A stretch of 64,000 bases of DNA from Acanthosoma haemorrhoidale (GCA_930367205.1 OV884014.1:114397768-114461767); one strand, 5' to 3'; numbered from the stretch's first letter, positions 1 through 13,051 are shown. Notes: generated by a model not told the origin, from the sequence alone. Numbers and translations: made by a program.

Positions 1-159
1 GAAAGCACTCTCATCGTAAATTCGTAATCTATATTAAAGTCTTGCTTGCAACTTTTCCGAACCCGGTTTACAATTTAATCTATATCAAAGTAATTAGTTG
101 ACGTATAAACAAATTGTCTATACTTACCAACTATAATTGCATTATCTGAACGACGTACT

Positions 160-1495
160 TTCCTCCCGTCTGGAAACATCCCATTATTGTCCTATTCGCC
201 AAACCCGGTAAAACACCCAATGACGCCTCATCTTACCGTCTAATTAGCCTACTCAGTATCCTCTCAAAAATATTTGAAAAACTCCTACTAAAACGTCTAC
301 TTCCAATTGTTGAATCCAAAAACCTTTTTCCCACACACCAGTTTGGTTTCCGCCAACGACATTCCACTGCTCAACAAGGCCTTCGCGTTGTTGATCACAT
401 CTCCTCAGCCCTTGAAACCAAAAAGTATTGCACTGCTGCCTTTCTCGATATAGCTCAAGCTTTTTGACAGGGTCTGGCACGCAGGTTTACTCTACAAGCT
501 CAAAAGATATTTACCCCAGACCCTTTTCCTAATCCTACAGTCCTACCTTTCAAACCGCTTCTTCCAAGTCCGCTGTGGCTTACAATATTTTAACTACTAT
601 CCCATACAAGCAGGAGTTTCACAGGGCAGCGTCCTGTCTCCCATTCTCTATAATCTATACACCGCTGATATCACCTCTACCACCTATACCTTCTTGGCCA
701 CATTTTGATGCAACCAATGGAGAATCAAAGTTAATGAAGCAAAATGTTCCCACATTAACTTTACCCTCAGTCGCAAGTCTTGTACATTACATTTTTTTTT
801 AATTCCATTCCTCTTTCTGTATCCCAGACATACCTTACTGTAGGCTTCCATCTCGACAAAAGACTCACATGGAACCCACACACGAAGCTAAAAAGACAAG
901 AACTAAACAGGCACTTCGGACAACTTCAAAGGACATCCTATCTCTCGATAGAAAATAAATTACTAATCTACAAAGCTATACCTAAACCAATCTGGACATA
1001 CGGAATAGAGCTATGGGGGACAGCAAAAAAGTCGAACATCAAGCGCATCCAATCCTGACAACAATAGTAAATGCCCCTTGTTACGTCAGCAACAAAACCC
1101 TTCATAACGATCTTAATATACCTTACATTCTTAAACTCATCCCTTTCCAGTTGATGAAATTCCATAGTGACCTATCAAACCACACTAGTCCCCTAGCACA
1201 GTCATTGCACTGCACCACTCATCCCATTAATCCTCCTCGGAGACTAAAACGTGAGAAAAATAAATACGTGACAGTGGGAGTCCTGTTAATGGCCAGTTTC
1301 TCTCATCGTGTCCTGAGCGTATGTGGCTCTCACGCTCTTCGTCAGCCTCCACTGGCTCGTATCCGGTGACGCGGCTGACGGAAGAGCGTAGGGGACTTCC
1401 CAAGATTCCGCTTATGAATGATATCCTGTATCACAATTACTTATTTCCCAATGACGCAGATTGTAATTTTATCATAATAATGTTGTTGTAGTGAA
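160..1495 (+). pseudogene. Jockey-like LINE (family 1) reverse transcriptase remnant with 3' tail
   Basis: Reverse-transcriptase blocks are legible in shifting frames. Around 240-360 there is LLSILSKIFEKLLLKRLL followed by HQFGFRQRHST. Around 440-520 there is an FLDIAQAF-type block leading into FDRVWHAGLLYKLK. Near 600-670 comes AGVSQGSVLSPILYNLY. At 830-1057 the C-terminal part is open (GFHLDKRLTWNPH, then YKAIPKPIWTYGIELWG). These blocks are typical of Jockey-clade LINEs. At about 700-715 the frame runs from TYTFLATF straight into NQWRIKVNEAKC, so the YADD segment that holds two catalytic aspartates is missing. The element is therefore dead, with several further frameshifts. It continues through a C-terminal PPRRLKR block (about 1230-1250) into a 3' tail shared with the other family 1 copies, ending near the TAATAA at about 1475. 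Confidence 0.85.
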
Positions 1496-2036
1496 TACTT
1501 ACTACCGAAACGCCAGATGCTTTACACTAAATCTTTACGGAATAAAATTTTATCCCATCAGATTCAAGTTACAAGCATAGATTCCACTAGACACAGTATT
1601 TGGCTGTTATGTCAGTTTAGACATAATAACCCCTTATTAGGCTAAAAAAAAAAAATTTGAAATGTAATATATTTTTGAGAACCGGCTATATTAATAAATC
1701 TCATTTTAATACATTTTGAGATGTTTCTGATTAGTAGAACATTTTGAGAAGTTCTTCGGTGATTAGTAGTTTTGCTTAGCTTCGAGACCGACCGAAGTTA
1801 TTTAATTCCCTTCCTGTTACGCGTCCTCTTCGAATTCATTTACACATTTATTTCTAGATGAAAAACCAATAAAACATGGTTCATTTTTGCAATAAAAAAT
1901 TATATATTGTGAATTTAAAAAAAAGTTATCATTGTAAGTTACCAGTTATGTTGAAAAAATCATGTATTCTTGAATCTACATGTAGAGGCATACAAGTAGC
2001 ACTTTTATATATATATTTATAAATTATGGTACGGAG
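1430..2036 (+). repeat. Direct duplication, copy 1 (partner 6396-7010)
   Basis: From the last part of the LINE family 1 tail (TTGTAATTTTATC) through about 540 bp of AT-rich, non-LINE sequence, this stretch matches 6396-7010 almost base for base. Shared landmarks include TTTGGCTGTTATGTC, CTTCGAGACC and TTCCTGTTACGCGTCCTC. The similarity stops in both copies just after ATGGTACG. No poly-A lies at the right junction. Confidence 0.85.
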
Positions 2037-2039
2037 CCT

Positions 2040-3889
2040 TTGAGAATCGAATTGTAACTATTAAATAGTCAAGAAATAATTAAAACCATCCTATAATAAA
2101 AATCTTCAAATTATCTTATTTGCATTTATAAATTGTATTAATAATCAATGCGCCCGTTAAATGTAAAAATGTGTGATATGAATCAGTTCAAGAAACGTGA
2201 AACAAGAAGTGAGATTTTTTTCATGTTAGAATCAGTGAATTAAGAATTAAAAGTTGCTTTTATTACGGGTCTTGCCGACAGGGACCTAGATGCAAGTGCC
2301 TGAAAGGGTGAGCTCAATATACAGGATCGAACAGTCCACATAAAACTATGCCCAATTACCCAAAAAAATTATTTTTCAACACGACATATTGTTAGAGAAG
2401 AAACTGCCAATGAAATTTGAGAACAGAGGGCGAAATAGCAAGGGTAAACGAGGAAAGGGTGGTCTTCCGCCTCCAGTCGGAGTCGAATCTACACCTGACG
2501 TCTTCCTACTCTCCATCTTCGATACCAGAGGACGATTTTCAATAGATCCAAGCTCTGTTGGTCATGACTTCCTAAATGAGTAAGCTCAAACATTTTATTC
2601 AAGAAAATATTCAACGAAATCAATTACATTCAAAGACTAGTTAAGATTATTAAAAGAATTAAATTCAATAACATAATTTTTGTTTATAGTATTAATTTAG
2701 TATTTTATATTGCAATTGAAAGCCATTTTCAAATTTATAAATATAAAATAAATTAATGAAGCTTTCCTTAACTGCCTATTTATTATTGCATCCTCTTGTC
2801 TTTAACAATTAAACCTAACTCAAGGGACATATTCCTACACAAAGCCAACGAACAAAGGCAATTATTAAAGTGCTTAAAAAAAGTTAATTACAATCAGAAC
2901 ATTAATTTTCAGGCAAACTAATAGTAGACAAAAGGGGTTAAATACAATAATATATATCAGAAGGCATATAAATAATAATATATATATGTATTATAACCAA
3001 TTGCCTAATTAGAGGAAACAATGGGTAAGATATCTATATTAGGTCCCAGTACAACAGCAGGACCTGTTGCTTCCGCCAACTGTCTTAGCGGTAATGGGCA
3101 CTTCTCTCACAGGTAATCTAATGCGGTTCTGTTTCTGTCAATATTACAATCAGGTAATGCTCACTCGTCACTTAAGGGTTTCTAGGTATCAATTAACTGG
3201 CTAATATATGTTCAATAATACAGACATGTGAAATAGACGCAGCTGCGATGCGAATGATTTTCAGGACATATAACAACACTAATTTTATTCTTATTGATTT
3301 TTAATCAAACTCGTATTTAATTAAGATATTTATTTCGCTTGGTCTGTATTTCAGCGACTAAAATATTCAACAAAAATCAATTTTTTTTACGAAATTAATT
3401 TTAACCACCGTTGTAACATTTACACTGCTATTTATGTATAATTTATTTATTCCAATTTTGAGTGTAGTATTTTAGTTATGTATTGACGTAGGTTGTAATC
3501 TTTTAAGTGGCCGAGAATGACAATTTTTCGGCGAAAAATATCCTTGTGAGTAGACAAAAACTCGTATCAATAAGATCCATCCCAAAGCTGGCTCACCTTC
3601 AGAAAAAGTTTTTTGTTCGTACTTTTTTACATTTTAATGAGTTATAATAATATTTAATACTTCTTTTTGTCTAAAGTTACGGGTTATTTTTATGAATATC
3701 GCTTTCAGTAACTACAACCCAGAGGGAAGGATTTGAGGCAGATAATTCTTAAATCGTAAAAAATCTAAAATACACGAAAAAATTATATAATACGATGTCA
3801 GCTTAAATGACGTAATATAACTTTTATGAGACTATAAACATTACTGCGTAACTATAGATGTTTAGTCCTCCGTTTTAGCGGCCATTTTA
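2040..3889. other. Intergenic AT-rich stretch, no gene recognised
   Basis: I see no conserved protein motif on either strand. An open stretch at 2389-2583 (+) has no recognisable family. Short AT runs occur around 2950-2990. Confidence 0.5.
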
Positions 3890-4380
3890 CCAAGAAACTA
3901 AAGCGATGTCTAACCGGCTTACGCATTTACTGACTTCACCCAATCTATCACTGCGCCTAAAGCTCATAATATATAAGAGTGTACTCAGGCCTACTCTGCT
4001 GTATGGTGCACCGCTGTTTCGTCATCTGAGGTATACGACAGCTCGGCGACTCCGACAATTTCAAAACGGCATACTAATGAAAGTGGTCAGACATACTTCA
4101 TTCGAGCAGCGGAGCAACAGTGAGCTTCACGAGGTCTTTGACCTGCCTACAGTGGATGAATTCATTCAACGTAGACATATCGAATTCTTCGATTTGTTGC
4201 AATACATGACGAACGCCGTGTTCAACACGATTACTCCCGCCCCGTTCCCCCATCGATGGCAGCAAGCAGTCGAGGCAGGAACGTTATAGTTTGTAAGTTT
4301 AGTTTTTACTTTCCCCTCATTGTTACCCGAAGGTAAGCCCCATCACCTAGTCCCTTTTCACTTTATATAACTTTTTAACC
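3890..4380 (+). pseudogene. Jockey-like LINE (family 2) C-terminal fragment with 3' tail
   Basis: A 127-codon open stretch at 3906-4289 encodes the C-terminal end of a Jockey-type reverse transcriptase: LKLIIYKSVLRPTLLYGAPL, then ELHEVFDLPTVDEFIQRRH, and finally FPHRWQQAVEAGTL and a stop. The catalytic domain is absent, so this is a 5'-truncated copy. The 3' untranslated tail contains the hairpin AGGTAAGCCCCATCACCT at about 4332-4349, also seen in the tails at 12.1, 13.2, 20.4, 31.1 and 41.1 kb. Confidence 0.85.
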
Positions 4381-4543
4381 ACATACAGGTTTGTTAGTTT
4401 TTAAGACAATAAATAACTGCTTAAAAAGTATGCAATATAGTATACGGAAAATTCAAATTGTAAATTGAAAATCAATTAAAATTTTTTATTTTTTTTTAAA
4501 TAATTACCCAAAGGGTTAAGAAAAAAAAGTTTTTAATTATTTA

Positions 4544-5375
4544 AAGGGTGTCCCAGAATTAACGCAAGATTTGATTTAAATAAAAAACACAGTTTTTAGT
4601 ATTTTTGTTGTTATTTCTTTATTGAATTATAAAGTAAATAGGATAGGCTTATTTATGGAATAACACATCGGGCAAATGGCCTCCACGACTTTGCTGGCAC
4701 ATACGCACTCTTTTGTCCATTTGGCATAAATGTGGTTGAATTTCGTTGACGCAGCGTTGAATTTCCTCTTTTAATGCACGGGTGGATGTGGGCTTGTTGA
4801 CATACACCTTTCACTTCAAATAACCCTATCAAAAGAAATCTAAAGGTGTTAAATCACACGATCCAAGGGGCCAATTCTGATCACCGAAACGAGAGAGTAC
4901 ACGACCTGGAAATGTCTCATGCAGTATTTGAATTGTTTCATGGGCTGTATGGCATGTGGCACCATCTTGTTGAAACCACATATTGGCCACATCAACATCA
5001 TCCATTTAGGCACAAAGAACTGTGTTATGTATTGGCTTGTTTCTGGACGACCAGTGTGTTTAGTCTGTCCAACTGATCCAGTCTCCCTAAATTTTTCAAT
5101 TAATCTCTTCACAGTTGATGAAGTCAAAACACTATTCCGACTATATTTTGTATGAAATTTTCGAACTGCGGCTGCCAAACTTTCATTATTTTTGAGATAA
5201 TGTTAAACAATAAAGACACGTAGTTCCATCGTGTAACGCTCCATTTTTACTAACCCTAAACTGTCAACTGTCAAATTGTTTTTTTGTTTTTTTTTAAAGG
5301 GTTGTTAGGTTTGCCAGCACTTTACTGCACAAATGGCGGTAAATTCAAATCTTGCGTTAATTATCGGCCGCCCTT
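4544..5375 (-). mobile_element. Internally deleted Tc1/mariner-superfamily element, copy 1
   Basis: Terminal inverted repeats share AGAATTAACGCAAGATTTGA (left) with its near-complement at the right end. TA dinucleotides flank the element (4542-4543 and 5376-5377), as expected for this superfamily. The minus strand encodes an N-terminal helix-turn-helix segment (about 5250-5050: AAAVRKFHTKYSRN, then TSSTVKRLIEKFRETGSV), then jumps to the second catalytic region, read with frameshifts as the WFQQDGATCHTA type. The C-terminal SCDLTPL-NFVLWGYLK-type motif follows near 4860-4800. The central part holding the first catalytic Asp is deleted, so it is non-autonomous. Copy 2 is at 45047-45639. Confidence 0.85.
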
Positions 5376-5700
5376 TATATATGCTTGTTAATGATATATC
5401 CCCAATGTAATAGTATTCATTTATTAAGTACTGTGGTCTCATTAAGTACTATATCCTTGAAACAAATCCCGAGTTGTCTCTTAGTTTTTTTATAGGAAGA
5501 CACAATTTTATGTTTTTTTCACTACGTGTATCATCTCCAAGTATGATTTAAAAATTAAAACAAAAGAAGAACATTTATTATAAGGGTTTTTTTTTGTTAT
5601 TTTTTTAGCAACTTCAGTGATTCAACCCTAGGTTATCTTACGAAGCATCGTGCTCCTTAGAAAAAATATAAATCGAATACTTGTTGAGTCGAACACTATA
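5376..5700. other. AT-rich spacer, nothing recognised
   Basis: Between the Tc1/mariner-type element and the next LINE remnant I see no motif, only short T runs. Confidence 0.4.
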
Positions 5701-6080
5701 AAAATGAAGACTGAACTACACAACGATACTCCAGCCTACCTAGTCCGACGGAATTGAAGTCTGAGGAAGTGCCAAGCCCTCAAATATCCTGCAATCCTCA
5801 ACCTCCCGCAGGATAGGTAATGTTCCCTTCTTTATCAACAGCCGAACCCTTCACGACAATCTCAACATACCATTCAAGACCTAGCCACCTCCAGCTAACT
5901 CAACTTCCATTCCCGCCTCCCTGGCCTAATCCGTATGCTAAAGCTCTATACTCCCGCCCCATCCCAGTGAACCCACATCGACGCCTAAAGCGGAGGTTGC
6001 CTCGCGAACCCCTCCAAACCAGCAAGCCTTTCGTTTCATGTGAGCCTCGTGTAATAAACTGCAAGTGGAATAGTTTTAGC
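5700..6080 (+). pseudogene. LINE family 1 C-terminal remnant
   Basis: The segment is frameshifted but aligns with the C-terminal end of family 1. It has an EPFTTISTYH block, equivalent to NKTLHNDLNIPY elsewhere, then SRPIPVNPHRRLKRRLPREP at about 5960-6015. Only this end is preserved. It is older than the copies at 17.0 and 29.0 kb, judging from its divergence. Confidence 0.7.
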
Positions 6081-6395
6081 TAAAGCTAGACAGGGTAACC
6101 CCCCCCCCACAAACTGAAGTCATAAGCAATAATTATAATACTTTTTCTAATAAAGGTTATTTTAGTCGAGTTTAAAAAAGCGAATGACCGTGTCCTAGGT
6201 AGTTATAGTTAATTCAACTCAAACCATTCAGTTAATTTGAGTTAAGAGCATTTTAATTTTACTCCTTTTTTTTAATACTAATTAATTAACGAATGACATA
6301 ATAATGTTTTATGGAGGTTTTACACGTATTGACAATACCAAATCAGATTTCGAAAATGGAATAACTTGTCTCTAGCTTGTTTACAAGAAACGGTT

Positions 6396-7010
6396 TATCA
6401 CAATACCTTATTTCCAAATGAGGCAGATTGTAATTTTATCTTAATAAAGCTGTTGTGTATACTTACTACCAAACGCAAGATGCTTCACGCTAAATCTTTT
6501 TGGAGTAAAATTTTATCCCATCAGATTCAAGTTACAAGCATAGATTCCACAAGAAACATTATTTGGCTGTTATGTCGGTTTAGACATAATAACCTCTTAT
6601 TAGGTGAAAAAAAAAAATTCGATGTGAAAAAGCGAAAAATATTCAAAATATAATATATTTTTGAGAACCAGCATTATAAATAAATCTCATTTTAATACAT
6701 TTTTAGATGTTTCTGATAAAATTCTTTGATGATTATTAATTTTGCTTAGCTTCGAGACCAACCGAAGTTATTTAATTCCCTTCCTGTTACGCGTCCTCTT
6801 CGAATTCATTTACACATTTATTTCTAGATGAAAAAACCAATAAAACGTGGTTCATTTTTGCAATAAAAAATTATATATTGTGAATTTAAAAAAAAGTTTT
6901 CATTGTCAGTTACCAGTTATGTTGAAAAATTCATGTATTCTTGAATCTATATGAAGAGGCATACAAGTAGCACTTTTATATATATATTTATATATCATGG
7001 TACGTAGCTT
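6396..7010 (+). repeat. Direct duplication, copy 2 (partner 1430-2036)
   Basis: This contains a family 1 LINE tail end followed by the same non-LINE AT-rich sequence as copy 1. The two differ by scattered substitutions and small indels. The open frame at 6366-6653 crosses this repeat and is not a gene. Confidence 0.85.
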
Positions 7011-7089
7011 AAAAGTACCCAAATACAGGAAGAACGGACACAATCAACAAGCCACAAGGCGTTCTATTAATAATTATTTAGCTAAAGTA

Positions 7090-7175
7090 AAATTTCACTC
7101 GTAGAATCGGGACTGGAACCATGGACCGCCCCAATATAGAGTCCGATGCTCTTCCCCTTAAATATCTTTGGTCAG
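7090..7175 (-). repeat. tRNA-derived SINE-like fragment
   Basis: The reverse complement reads like a degraded tRNA: GGGGAAGAGCATCGGACTC resembles the D arm and A box, and GGTTCCAGTCCCG matches a B box at normal spacing. There are no matching acceptor halves, so it is not a functional tRNA gene. Confidence 0.5.
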
Positions 7176-7247
7176 ACTCTGCCAGAACGGCTGTAAACTT
7201 CTTAACAAGATACGACTCATTAATTAAAGTTATTGCTAAGAGACCAC

Positions 7248-8080
7248 TGTAGCAACCGCTAACTACATAAGATAAATCACCCTATACTCTATTGTATATA
7301 TATTGTAAATTAATTTAAACAAATGTAAATAACATAAATAAGTCATTGTAAATGTTGTAAACAATAAAGAAGTCGCAGCTGCAAGTCAATTAGTTATAGG
7401 AGCTGCGAACCCGCTACCCACATCAGGTAGTAAAGCGACCCTGCCAGGCCAGGCCTAGGGCTGCCGAGGAAACAGGCCCGACCGCATACTGGGATCTCAT
7501 TGGGTACAATAACTAGGCAGATGATTGGGTCTAACGACCGACCACTAACTATAAATAGGGGCAGATCTTTGCCTGTAAATCATTCTCCCAACGACTCCCT
7601 AACTGATGACTTGCGGCTGCGGTGATGTTCAAGATTTGGCCTTCTCATTTATGGAAACCCGTGGACCTGTTTTCCTAACCTCGCTATGTTTTAGTCCGGC
7701 CTTGTCAGACCCAACACTCTCCTAGTGGGATTCTCTGCCTTCGTCTCGCTAAAACTAGTACCTCCTTTGGAGAGACCTCTCCCTCGCGGATGACGGTTGC
7801 CGTGGCCCTACAAAATTTACCTAGTAGTGTCTCCCACGGCAACGGATTTCGCCTACCCTCAGATACCGAGTGTGAATTCGTGGTCATTCCAAGACCACAC
7901 AAACTATCTACCTACCCTATCTTATCCTGAACATAGTGCATTGTCGGTGCACATACCTATCAGATATGGAGTCAGATAGTAAGACCGTCATGAAACGATT
8001 GTCCAGGTCATAGCCTAATCAACCTTCACTTCGTCACCAGGGCTAGAGTAACCAGACACCCTCCTCGTGGCGACCCGACA
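7248..8080 (-). mobile_element. Solo LTR 1 (TSD ACCAC)
   Basis: In its own orientation the element runs from TGTCGGGTCGCCACGAGG to GCGGTTGCTACA, with TG...CA ends. The 5-bp duplication ACCAC flanks it at 7243-7247 and 8081-8085. The body aligns with the solo LTRs at 13975, 21926, 25141 and 52833, sharing blocks such as ACCACGAATTCACACTCGG and TGTTCAGGAGAAGAGG. No internal gag-pol sequence is present. The open frames at 7705-7979 are fragments of this LTR. Confidence 0.9.
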
Positions 8081-8085
8081 ACCAC

Positions 8086-10780
8086 TGTTACCAATATCTA
8101 TTGACCGAAGAGAAAAAGAAAACTCTACCAGAATTGGGCCTCGAACCCGGAGCTGGAGCTTCTCCAGTACAAAAAGTCTAAATAACAGGTTTTGACTAAT
8201 TTTGAAAAAAAAACAATGAAACGCTAAGATCGTGGCTGGACAGTACATATCGATAGAAAAAGATATACCGCTGTTTCTTTTGCGCATTGTATGCTCATCA
8301 TAATAACACTAAAATAAAATTTATCTATAAACGACTCATCGATCTTGTTCATAAAATATTATTTCTGAAGCGAGGGGTGGCGTGGATTATCTGCTTGTCG
8401 CGCCGCCTCCCTTCGGTGATTCGGTTAAAAGGAGTGACCAACTCATCTGAGAGTTGCACCACTTGTACGCTGGATATCTGAACATATTCGTGTCGATCAA
8501 GAACGTATCCCATGAGCGATATCTTCTGCCCTTTTGGTAGTTTCTCAATCGCCTTTCTTCTAAGTTAATAAGACAAGAGAGGCTCTCTCTTCCGTCGAGG
8601 TGAGGGAGAACAGCGGCTGGCCAGTAAAAATTATGTAACTTCATACAGAATATTCAACATAGACACAATGGATATAGCCCACCCAATAATAGAACATATC
8701 ATCTGCACACCGGAAGAGTACAATTTTGCTGCATAAATGTTATGATACCACATTTTTTTTATCTTTACAAAAACCGTTCACTAAAAACCATTGTAACTCA
8801 TTGTATTCGTTTCGGCCTTCAGCTCAGTTGTACATATAGTTTTTGCTTTGTTTATTAACGATATTAACTAATTTAACTAATCCATAGTAATGCCTAGTCC
8901 ACAAATTCAGTCGCCTATTATATTTCAAAATTGAATGTGTACATTCAGATCCACCATCCCGACTGAGTGCACATTCGACAGATATAATTAATTAATCATG
9001 CTTAATATGGTTTCAACCATCCACAGGAGACTTTGTTACACTTACATCGAAGGCCTAACCAGCCGATAAATACGACGACGTATTATCGACATTCGGGCTG
9101 GTCAAATGCTGGTCAAGGCTAATCGAATGACTCACGCCAACCGAATTAATCGATCTTAACAAATGTCGATATATCACTTTAATATCACTTAGTCTTATAA
9201 TGAACTAGGATTGATGTTTTGTAATTTTTATTAATATTCTCGAAAGCGTATAAGTGCAAAAAAGGAACTCCTATTACAAAAAATTTTTTTGATTGATTTT
9301 TATTTTTATATTCATGTATGGAAAGTCAATATAAATTCTTATTTAGAGGCAAATAATATTCATTTTTTTACTGAATAAATTGACCTTACTGTTTAGCATG
9401 TGGCAGACTTTTAAGGCTTGTGTTCAAAAATGTATTTGTGAATTTGATACTTTGCTAGGTTCTTGGTTCTATATTGCCTGGATAACTGTTTATTGTAGCG
9501 TGAATGCTGTAGATTTATAAAAGTTATTATTTTTTTACAAAATGCTGCAAATATGGACTTGGAAAAACATTTGTTTAGGATTGTGACAATGTTAATTTTA
9601 AGATATTTCTATGTCATATAAAAATATATTTAACAACATATAACAAAAGTGTACGCCTAACTTTTGGTTTGCTTGAAAATTCATTTTCATACTGCTAGTA
9701 ATTTGTATTGTTAAAATAATGATTCCAAAATCAGGGTAACAGCGTTCTATAATAGTTAATAATATTTAATTGAGAGTTATGATCATAATAAAAAAACAAA
9801 AACATTCTCACTCAAACAGTAGGAATAGTTTTACAGAACGATTTCACCGTCACATTTAGAGTCAGAACCACAGCTCGTAGAAACGAATAAAATTACGCTC
9901 ATTTGTCTGACTGTCTGTTCCGAAGATTATAAGTCCTGTGATTTATTCGAAGGCAGAAATACAATATTTAACTATATACAATATATAAGACTGTTTAGAA
10001 ATTCAATCGTTGCCTTTTGATTTTAACAATAAAAAAAAATTTTTTATGCGCTCCTTGTTTGACCTAAAGATTTACAATTTCCATTGAAAGCTTCTAAATT
10101 AGACAATATTTAGTTCGTGTGTTTTTTTGTTTATTACATACATATCATAAACATTATCATTAACACTTTGACTCAGCCAGTATATGTTTTAGTGGCATGA
10201 TATCCCGATGATGCTCAAAAAAATAAAATACCAGCCCCTTGAAATATATTGAAGGACTGTCATTAAAAAATTAATTAATAGAACAAAACAATCATATTTA
10301 TTAGGCTACTAAATACATCAACGCCATAATTAATATTATTTAATATGTGTTGAGGCCTCAGTGGAATATAATTTTGTGTATTTATACTACTTCTTTGGTA
10401 GAACATAAAAATAGAGAGGCACACATACAGACATAAGACTATTTGGGATTGAATTTTCAAAAATATATTTTGTTTTTGATCCTAGTTGGGCCTAGGGACG
10501 TGTCAGAATTCGAAATATAATAATCGGCCATTAAACAAATTGTGAATTGTGTTAAACACCTTCTTTATCGTACATTAATAATTTTAATAGCCACAACTAA
10601 ATTATACTATTAAGTAATATTTATTCTTAATGGTTAAGGGAAATAATAAGCCATATATATGTATACAACTTTAAATGACGGTAAATGCGGGTTTTTTTAT
10701 TGCACGTTAATACATGTCAGAAAGGACTTTATGAAATGATTTATTTTTTATAGCAAAGTAATTATAATAATAAATAAAAG
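8086..10780. other. AT-rich intergenic stretch with a B-box-like motif near 8140
   Basis: On the minus strand at about 8128-8165 GGGTTCGAGGCCC looks like a pol III B box, but I see no A box. The remainder (8.2-10.78 kb) has no gene that I recognise. The open frames at 8015-8287, 8287-8481, 8387-8644 and 10275-10460 have no known motif. Confidence 0.4.
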
Positions 10781-10784
10781 ATAT

Positions 10785-11060
10785 TAACTGTCATGGAGAA
10801 GAGCTGGCCTGGGAGTACGAGAACTTACGGGTGACTTACGCGATGTCGAAAACAGCCGAAGAAAGCGATCGCAAACGAAGCGACCCGAGCGACAACCCGG
10901 CACAGACTGAGTACAGTCGAGTCCGCCCCGGCGCAAGTCCACACTAGCAAGGGGGAGTTGTTGGGGCACCTGCCCCCCCTCAGGCTGTAATCAACTCCAC
11001 AATTAGCCAGTGTGGGTTTGATTCACTACACGAGGAGCTGTTTTTATCAGTAGTGGAACT
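10785..11060. other. CpG-rich patch of unknown nature
   Basis: About 200 bp here are much richer in G, C and CpG than the surroundings (GCGATCGC, CGACCCGAGCGACAACCCGG). At about 11005-11020 GTGGGTTTGATTCACT resembles a pol III B box. It may be part of a SINE or a 5' end of a retroelement. No protein similarity was recognised in the minus-strand frame at 10784-10969. Confidence 0.3.
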
Positions 11061-12050
11061 TCTAAGATCGACTAGTCTACAATTTTGAGTGAACTTCTAG
11101 AATCGACTAGTTTTCGATATAGTCTGTCCATATTAACCTGTCAAAGGAATTTGAAGCAATCCCTTAACCTTCGCGAGGAACACCACCCAAATACTGAGTC
11201 TATCACCCTGTGTAAATACTGGGGGGGGGAGGTTACGTTTTATGATGGCCGCCAAAGACAAAAACACATGCAATTTATTTTAATGTGTGTTTTTTGTAAT
11301 TACAGTATATACAATTTATATATGTATGTATGAATTTATAAATGTGAATTCATTTTTCCTTGAGGACTGCAAAAAAATAACACGTTATCTGCGATTGTTT
11401 ACCTGAGCGTGTTAGTGCCTTGTGTGAAGTTCAACCTGACGTGCAGCCTCGATTTTCCATTTGAACTTCAAACTTCAAACCAAAAATTGGTTCATATTCA
11501 CTTTTGAAAACCTCTCACTTATATTCTTATATATAGACAGAGATCCTTATATATCTCACATATATATTTTATTTGACTTTTGCTGGGAACATTGCATAAG
11601 TAAAAAAAATAATAAAAGTAGCTATGGTCATTTTTCTACTGTATATACTTTGAATTGTTTAAACTAGAGAAATTGTTTTTTTTTTTGTTTTTTTGAATCC
11701 ACTTATAGTGAAATACGTAGCTCAGGAATTTGGAATTCTTCCACCTTTTCATATTTGTGGATAATCAGTTCCCACCAATGTTAGGGATTATTTTAAATTC
11801 TTCTCTCCACGGGCTTGATCATTAGATTGTAGAAAAATGCTATGAAACACACCCCCTCCATAATAAAGCCAGTCGTAGGGTAAAGTCAGTCCTGCTAACA
11901 ACCCTTTTTTAACTGTCGTATAATTTATATAAATTATAAATTTTATACTAATTTTAATTCCAGCCAAAGTAGACATACGATTAATATTATTATTTTTTAT
12001 TTCCCGTTTTTTTTTTTTATTATTTTATTTTACATAGGATCGAGATACCT
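11061..12050. other. AT-rich stretch, no gene recognised
   Basis: A short direct repeat (GAACTTCTAGAATCGACTAG and a variant) occurs at 11057-11112. The open frames at 11085, 11461 and 11788 have no recognisable motif and are AT-rich. Confidence 0.35.
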
Positions 12051-12051
12051 T

Positions 12052-12282
12052 TATCAGCTTCCCTTATCGTAACCCGAAGGTGAGCCCCATCACCTAGTCC
12101 AGTATATTCTTTTTGTAATTTTAAGTATAAAACGAAAATTTTTGTATTTCTACCCTCCTTCAAATGCATTTTATGCTATGCAGGAAAAGGGGACATCAAT
12201 CTGTAAATTTGTTCATGTTATTGTTCATTTGTTTGTAAAAATTTTTTTGAATAAACGGGTTTTAAAATTAAAAAAAAAAAAT
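12052..12282 (+). repeat. LINE family 2 3' tail
   Basis: It carries the tail hairpin AGGTGAGCCCCATCACCT at about 12070-12087 and ends in a poly-A stretch after AATAAACGGG near 12255. No coding part remains, so it is a severely 5'-truncated retrocopy. Confidence 0.7.
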
Positions 12283-13015
12283 CAGTGTAATAAACTTAAT
12301 AATAATAAACTAGAAAAAGGATCCCCTCACTTCAGTAGCTTTATTTTTTCTCACTCTTTAATTTTTCAAATTCTAACCGCATTGAAAAAATAAACATTTA
12401 AATTATTGTAAGAAAATTTTATTTATTGACTGTTATTTATTATTTTGCTTTCACTTGTTTAATTTTGTTTCCCTCCAAATGTTACTATAAATAATTTTTA
12501 GCATCCGACTTTGTATTTTAGAAGCTTATGATGACAGCTTGTATTCGTTAAATACGTTTTTGAATAATTAACTATGTTATAGAGATACCCAGAAATATTT
12601 ATTTAAATATATTCGTGATATATAGATAGAGTGAAGACTATGATATGTGATTGTATATTAACTTATAAATGTAAATAATAACAGGGATATCAAATTCGCA
12701 ATATCTATTATTGGTTGCTAAAATTAATTTTTTTGTAATATCTTTTCATTTTTATTTTTACTTATCGTTTTTAATAAGTTGATAAACCAGAGTAAAAATT
12801 GTAAATTTAAATCTTAAATACCTTTTGAGCTGTGTCCTGAGGGATGTTTAAAGTTAATGAAACGAGGCAACTTTTTCAATGATTTTAATCCAGGACTCTT
12901 GTAAAATAAACTTTGTAAATTTAAATTTCACTTCGATAATTTTTACAAGCACTATCATAGAACACTCAGTTAGATAAAATAAACACACGACAATTTCCCC
13001 ATTGACTGCCCCACT
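12283..13015. other. AT-rich stretch, nothing recognised
   Basis: No motif or repeat boundary is visible apart from short homopolymers. Confidence 0.35.
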
Positions 13016-13017
<2 letters not shown>

Positions 13018-13051
<34 letters not shown>

